A DNA stretch of 5,800 nt, taken from Clostridia bacterium (GTDB lineage: Bacteria; Bacillota; Clostridia; DSM-8532). Below the pieces are notes generated by a model. It saw only the letters and a list, made by a program, of their open reading frames with translations, did no database searches and was not told the DNA's origin. Below are positions 5,799 to 5,800 of this stretch, piece by piece (position 1 is the stretch's first letter; every line of letters begins with the position of its first letter). Both the position numbers and the translations under genes were made by a program. The stretch spans positions 1-5,800 of the forward strand of contig JAOABT010000118.1 in assembly GCA_026418215.1 (NCBI GenBank), written 5' to 3'.

Positions 5799-5800
5799 CT
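5782..5800. other. Probable residual Nextera/Tn5 mosaic-end adapter at the contig end
   Basis: The last 19 plus-strand bases match the Tn5 mosaic end CTGTCTCTTATACACATCT at 17 of 19 positions, with the final 15 bases identical. The orientation, insert followed by this sequence, is what read-through into a Nextera adapter gives. Mismatches are confined to the insert side (5782 and 5785). I regard these bases as sequencing artefact, not genome. Confidence 0.85.

Noticed and set aside
5782..5800. A real transposon end or insertion interrupting cas5
   Set aside because: Only the 19-bp mosaic-end-like stretch is present, at the very end of the sequence and in adapter read-through orientation; no transposase or target duplication is visible.

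Overview
This window is one locus: the 3' part of a type I-C (Dvulg/Csd family) CRISPR-Cas operon, its leader, and the first part of its CRISPR array. Everything reads on the minus strand. In transcription order it holds a 5'-truncated cas5 (Cas5d), cas8c (csd1), cas7 (csd2), cas4, cas1 and cas2, then a 182-nt AT-rich leader and an array with four complete spacers before the window ends. Cas3, the helicase-nuclease, would normally lie upstream of cas5, beyond the right edge, so it is not visible.

Layout, from high to low coordinates. Cas5d lacks about its first 60 residues because the sequence stops. cas8c follows with a 4-nt stop/start overlap. Inside the 3' end of cas8c, a strong Shine-Dalgarno and an in-frame GTG mark a probable separate small-subunit product, Cas11c (134 aa). 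cas7 overlaps cas8c by 26 nt and cas4 overlaps cas7. cas1 starts one base after the cas4 stop, and cas2 starts 10 nt after the cas1 stop with its ribosome binding site on that stop codon. Such tight packing implies one polycistronic message with translational coupling. The leader carries a consensus TTGACA -35 and a plausible -10, placed to start array transcription just before the first repeat.

How the parts work together. Cas1, Cas2 and Cas4 select, trim and integrate new spacers at the leader end. Cas5d should cut the array transcript at the base of the 8-bp repeat hairpin and leave an 11-nt 5' handle. Cas5d, Cas7, Cas8c and Cas11c then form the Cascade surveillance complex, which would recruit Cas3. 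All active-site motifs visible in the complete genes are intact, so the system looks functional apart from the truncation by the window.

Organism: strong AGGAGG-type ribosome binding sites, TTG/GTG starts and moderate base composition suggest a Firmicute, perhaps a clostridial lineage. This is inference, because I-C loci move between phyla. The right end closely matches the Tn5/Nextera mosaic end and the left end lies inside a CRISPR repeat. The window is therefore probably a whole short contig from a Nextera-sequenced (perhaps metagenomic) sample, with residual adapter at its right end.

This is a known type of system. The points most worth a second look are the internal Cas11c start, the adapter-like end, mis-set default starts for cas1 and cas7, a self-complementary newest spacer, and the leader's inverted repeats.
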